Shown here piece after piece: positions 59,888-64,000 of a DNA stretch of 64,000 nucleotides. The position numbers were made by a program, and so were the translations under genes. Under the pieces are notes generated by a model that saw only the letters and a program-made list of their open reading frames with translations, was not told the DNA's origin and searched no databases. The stretch is taken from contig OY720346.1 in assembly GCA_963082975.1 (NCBI GenBank), forward strand, positions 46,043,296 through 46,107,295, in the 5' to 3' direction. This stretch comes from Labia minor (lineage: Eukaryota; Arthropoda; Insecta; Dermaptera; Spongiphoridae). Numbering within the stretch: the first letter of the stretch is position 1; every line of letters begins with the position of its first letter.

Positions 59888-60500
59888 ACCGACCGACGAT
59901 AGTAAGGGAGGTATTGTTTTCACACCAAATTTCACATGTGGAGATTTTTACATATCTCCACGAATCATGCATTTTCTTAACAGAAAAAAGTATTTTTAGC
60001 ATGATGTCTGTCCGTCCGTATAGATGTGTACAGCCTGAACGGCTGAACGGAGTTTGATGAAATTTGGTATATTTACTTAATGCATCAGTGGGATGAATTG
60101 ATCAACTTTTGGTGCAATTCCGGAAACCGGAAGTGGTAGTATTAGCGATCGACGATAGGAAGGAAAGGGTTATTTTCACACCAAAGGAGATTTTTTTATA
60201 TATCACCACCATCATGCACATTGTATTGGTTTTATCCTCGTGAAAAATCATATTTATTAGTTTTTTCTTGATTTAAAATTATATGACGTCATCCAGCCAT
60301 TCATGACGTCACAGCCTGGTCTTGCATATATATTATAAATAAAATAAAATTAAAAATGTTTATATTTATTATTTATGTATCCATATCTGTTTTTTATTAC
60401 ATTAATAGATATATTAAAATTATTTGAAATTGTTTCGGTAGCTGGAAATTAATTTATTTCAAACCGTCGGTCGGTTCGGACCTGGCCACAGGTCAACTTA
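59888..60500 (+). mobile_element. Helentron/DINE-like element copy 9, full length
   Basis: It runs from ACCGACCGACGATAG to the hairpin and AACTTA, with a very short microsatellite (GTCTGTCCGTCCG). A degenerate relative precedes it at 59646-59812. Confidence 0.8.
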
Positions 60501-60579
60501 TTTTTCTTCTAAAGTGACCGTAAAAATAAAGATATATGTTTGATAATTTTTCACATGATTAATAATTGTATAAAACTGC

Positions 60580-60803
60580 TATATATAGAATTTCAGCTTG
60601 ATTGAATCGCTGAAAGTACCAGAATTAATTTTTCAACACTGCAAATCACACGCGCCAACACGTGACGTGGTGCCATCAAAAAAGAGCCAAACATGCGCTG
60701 GATTAATAAATATTATTTATTAATTTTAATTTATAATTTTATATAATATATGTTATTTAATCCAATTCAAATTTGCGAGATAGTCGAGTGGAGACACTCC
60801 AGA
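60580..60803 (-). repeat. Family F copy, minus strand
   Basis: Read on the minus strand it starts TCTGGAGTGTCTCCACTCGA at 60803 and continues through the TGGCACCACGTCACGTG block to TCAATCAAGCTGAAATTC. This 3-prime variant is shared with 58862-58922 and lacks the GGCGAGATAGT hairpin. Confidence 0.5.
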
Positions 60804-61157
60804 TTTTTTTTTTTTATTAATTTTCATTTTCATTTATATATTAAAAATTATTATATAAAAGAAAAGTTTTCAAGTTGAATTTACAAATAAATAAAAAAAA
60901 GAAACTATGACTATACTAATGAGTTTTATTGCATTTTGAAATCAATAAATTATGTTGCCGGGGCTCTTTATTTCTCCTTTTCATCTTTTATATTTAATTA
61001 ATTATATTTACTCATTACTAATTTATCTCTATTTTATTCCCCATTTATACCATTCATCATAAACATTTATAATACCCCTTTGAATCATAATAATAAGTTC
61101 CTGTTTCACAGGGAAATCGCATAGTACTCTTCAAAAATCTATATATTCGTATGTATA

Positions 61158-61340
61158 CAGGGTGTCGGGAAAAAATCTGACAAATTAGAAAAAACTATAT
61201 ATCTTTGAAACTTTTCGCTCTTATAAAGAGAAACTTAACAAGTTTTATTTTCTGACAGAATATTACGCGTATGAGTGCGATAATATATCATTAGCGAGGA
61301 TAAAACATAACAGGTATACGTCAAAGATAGCCTTTATTGA
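61158..61340. mobile_element. Tc1/mariner-type terminal fragment
   Basis: TA followed by CAGGGTGTCGGGAAAAAATC is a typical Tc1/mariner-type terminus. The next about 170 bp (including GATAAAACATAACAGG) are not otherwise repeated here. No second end or transposase was found. It ends shortly before GPCR exon 3. Confidence 0.4.
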
Positions 61341-61455
61341 TGAGTGATGAGATATCTGCTGGAAAGTGCACATTCCTAGCATTTAATTATGTACTGGTTT
61401 ATTTACGTATCTGAGAGTGTTTCAAGTACTAAAATCTCTTGTTTATTCATTTCAG

Positions 61456-61566
61456 ATATGTTATTTGCTGACACATGAAAATTATGAAACTCGTCGTTAT
61501 TGTTGGATGTCCGTGATTAGAGGAATGGTACTCTCCTATATGGTTCCAGTAGCCACTTTAATATTA
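61456..61566 (+). CDS. Adhesion-type GPCR, exon with second extracellular loop and TM5 start
   Basis: This 37-codon phase-0 exon has acceptor CATTTCAG ending at 61455 and donor TTA|GTAAGT at 61567. It finishes TM4 (ICYLL) and encodes the second extracellular loop with RRYCWM. In class B2 receptors this Cys-Trp pair is a hallmark, and the Cys bridges to the TM3 Cys. TM5 then starts (MVLSYMVPVATLIL). The exon is too short to stand out as an open frame and was found by following the reading frame from exon to exon. The splice-site matches and family motif make it secure. Confidence 0.85.
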
Positions 61567-63479
61567 GTAAGTATTCATTATTTATAGACAAAAAAAAAAT
61601 TAATTTAAATTTTATAGAAAATTAAATAAATAAATAAATATTAATTTAATGTTAGTATGAAAGTAGAAAATAATAATGTTTAATATATTTTATTTAATGA
61701 GTATTTTTAATTTAAGGCCTATTAATTAATTTAATTAGTGAATGATCAATTCGAATTTATCTATTTTCATTTATTAAATTCTCAAATAAAAAAATAATAT
61801 AGATTTAAAAATTTTGTTGAGATATTTATCCTTTTAAATGAAATTATTTATTTATAAATATAAAAATCAAAAATATTTAATGGCAATTAATTTTTTCAAT
61901 TAGTAGATGTTTCTTTTGAATTATAAGAATGAAATCAGTAACCTATGTGATTTAGATACTTGTGTCTTTAAAAAACTTTCTTATAGTTTTATAAATATTA
62001 CATTTATAGGTTTTATATCAACTTATGCGGCCTTCTTTATTACTGTCTAATATAAATATGACATCTCATGTGTGGTTAATAATTCCCTACATCAATAACA
62101 TTTAATTATTTATAAAAATCTGTATTTGCTTGACTTAGAAAGAGATGAAAAAGTTATTGGCTATATAATAAATTGTAAATATAATATATAAGATTTTACA
62201 TTTATTTATTTGATTATATACGAGGGGTGGGAATCGCAATCCCATTTTATAATAATCCAATCCAATTCAAATTGCGAGATAGTCAAGTGGAGACACTCCA
62301 ACTAATTTTTTTATTCAATTTGTAAATTTTCGTATAACTTTATCTTTTTCTATTTCTCTTGTTATATTAAATAAATTTATCAAATTAAAATTGCACTAAA
62401 AAGAATAAAATAATATAAATATAAAAATTTTTTATAAAATAACGTTTTTCCAATGGACTAAAAAGAATAAAATAATTTTTCTATAAGCCTGACAAAGTTT
62501 ATGGATGAATTGCTTCAAATTCAACGAAAAACGTTGTACAATGTAGTTACACAAATCAAAATTTAAATTAATATGTTTTTAGAATATTTTTTTATAATAA
62601 CCTTTGGGATCTAAACCCTTTTAGGCCAGTTTATACATGTCTTTATATTTGATAAATAATATACCTCCATGGTATATAATTTTTTAAATTTAGGTGAATT
62701 TGAACCCTCGTTCTTAAATATAGTTGTTCAACATTTTACCTGTGTGCTACGTTCTTGATAAATTAACATTGTAACATATATAAAGAAATAAAATTAAAAG
62801 AGAGAAAGAGAATAGGAATTGGATGAATAATAAATAGAGAAAGTTAGAGAAACAATAAATAAGAACTTTTGAATTTAGTAGAGTTAAAGTGATAAATAAA
62901 TAGAAAAAATAAAAACTATCTATCTAAATATTTGATGGCGCAAAGTACGTTGAATATGATGGATGAAATAAAACTGCCCAATTGACCTTTAATAACTTTT
63001 ACCTAATGATAAAAGAAACATAAAGATGGACATTATCCTGATACATCTACACAAATTCTTTTTGAGGAACGATATTTGTATGTAAGAATACAACGCCATG
63101 GGGGAAAAACAGATAATTGGAAAATATTAGAGTAATGAAGAACACATTTGTCCAATTCTCATTAAAAAAAATGAAAATAGATAAGGGAGTTATTTGCTCA
63201 AACATTTCACAATATTTACGCTTAAAGTCCACATTTCAATTGTAGTAGTCATATCACTAAAATAGAACAAATTTGATATTGACTTGAAGAAAATTGCTAA
63301 TTTTTTTATAAATTTATATATAAGAATATATATAATTATTAAAATCATAATTATTGAATATTATTTTATTATGTTTGAATATGCTAATGGAATTAAAGCA
63401 TTTTTATAAGAAAAATCTATTAAGGTACTACCAATTTTAATTTTAATTTCCTAAATAATTTTATTGAATGTATTTACAG
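61567..63479. other. Last GPCR intron in the window
   Basis: This is AT-rich intron with the 112 bp repeat (62145-62256) and a family F fragment (62257-62303). Nothing else was recognised. A short minus-strand frame at 63047-63232 has no domain. Confidence 0.5.
62145..62256. repeat. 112 bp segment repeated at 1965-2076
   Basis: This is the partner of the 1965-2076 block. It directly abuts a minus-strand family F fragment (62257-62303) inside the last GPCR intron of the window. Confidence 0.6.
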
Positions 63480-63725
63480 GTGAATACGGGTTTAGCCTTG
63501 GTGTCTCTAAGGATTCTCGCCTCTTGGGAGGAAAAACAGCCCATCTCATTTTCTGGAAACGGAATCAATGGTCCCTTAGTTGGTGAACCACCCCGGAAAG
63601 CTTTACGAGCGGCGGTCATGCTTCTACCACTCTTTGCTGTCTCCTGGTTTTTAGGGGTAGTTTCACTTGAAAATCCCGTGACGCTAGTCTTCCCGTTACT
63701 TTTTATTATCACCACCGGCTTTCTT
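63480..63725 (+). CDS. Adhesion-type GPCR, exon with TM5 end, TM6 and TM7
   Basis: This 82-codon phase-0 exon has acceptor TATTTACAG ending at 63479 and donor CTT|GTAAGT at 63726. It begins VNTGLALVSLRIL, completing TM5, then has a third intracellular loop of about 25 residues rich in Gly and Pro. It continues with KALRAAVMLLPLFAVSWFLG (TM6; compare the family pattern LLPLxGxTWxxG) and the start of TM7 (TLVFPLLFIITTGFL). The four exons together give 234 residues spanning TM1-TM7. The cytoplasmic tail must lie beyond the window. An overlapping minus-strand frame at 63461-63715 is a shadow. Confidence 0.87.
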
Positions 63726-63728
63726 GTA

Positions 63729-63735
<7 letters not shown>

Positions 63736-63763
<28 letters not shown>
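63736..63763. repeat. TA microsatellite after GPCR exon 4
   Basis: A run of about 14 TA units starts just after the donor site, in the following intron. The rest to 64000 shows nothing recognisable. Confidence 0.7.
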
Positions 63764-63766
<3 letters not shown>

Positions 63767-64000
63767 TTTATATCAATTTTAATAAGGTCATTTATTAATT
63801 ATGCTCATAAACGATTTATATACTCTTCACATATAACTTAGGGTGTATAATCGAGCTTACGTGGTCAAAATTGAGAAGTTACTTTAAATAAAAAGTAGGG
63901 CCTTTCAAGAAAATCAAAATATAGGTTGAGAGGAACCGTTTTACAGATCATTTAACACCTTTACCCGCTTAAGACGCAACTGACTTGATAGATGCTGTCC

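Overview
This is a very AT-rich eukaryotic window packed with transposons. It carries spliced genes, hAT, piggyBac, mariner, Tigger, Helitron and Helentron-type elements, and LINEs of arthropod type. I infer an arthropod, but no sequence here fixes the species.

The host framework is one plus-strand adhesion-type (class B2) G-protein-coupled receptor gene. Four exons at 894-1058, 47733-47912, 61456-61566 and 63480-63725 join in phase 0 and encode TM1 to TM7. The introns are about 46.7 kb, 13.5 kb and 1.9 kb. The extracellular N-terminus and the C-terminus lie outside the window.

The first intron holds two same-strand, three-exon paralogous genes for coiled-coil plus ankyrin-repeat proteins: gene A at 13295-16746 (772 aa) and gene B at 28131-30549 (427 aa). 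They sit in a tandem duplication of about 12 kb, unit 1 at about 5245-17017 and unit 2 at about 18560-31083. Each unit has the same order: a Helitron with a captured LINE fragment, a 0.6 kb shared block, a second Helitron/LINE fragment, then the ankyrin gene. Each unit later gained its own insertions. Unit 1 has two hAT MITEs and a Helitron-like piece carrying a mariner. Unit 2 has an unidentified 0.75 kb insert, a Helitron 5-prime piece, a Helitron-like insert, a LINE and a tiny TIR element. Introns of the two genes are nearly identical while the ankyrin arrays differ strongly.

From 31 to 64 kb the introns are mainly mobile DNA. This includes nine copies of a 0.63 kb Helentron/DINE-like element (two of them inverted inside a Tigger element), a deleted piggyBac, several hATs, LINE remains, one LTR fossil and several tRNA-like (possible SINE) sequences. 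A few moderate-GC unique patches (about 32.66-32.94 kb, 40.5-40.97 kb, 47.38-47.6 kb) are candidates for intronic regulatory DNA. I saw no rRNA, CRISPR array or intact autonomous transposon.
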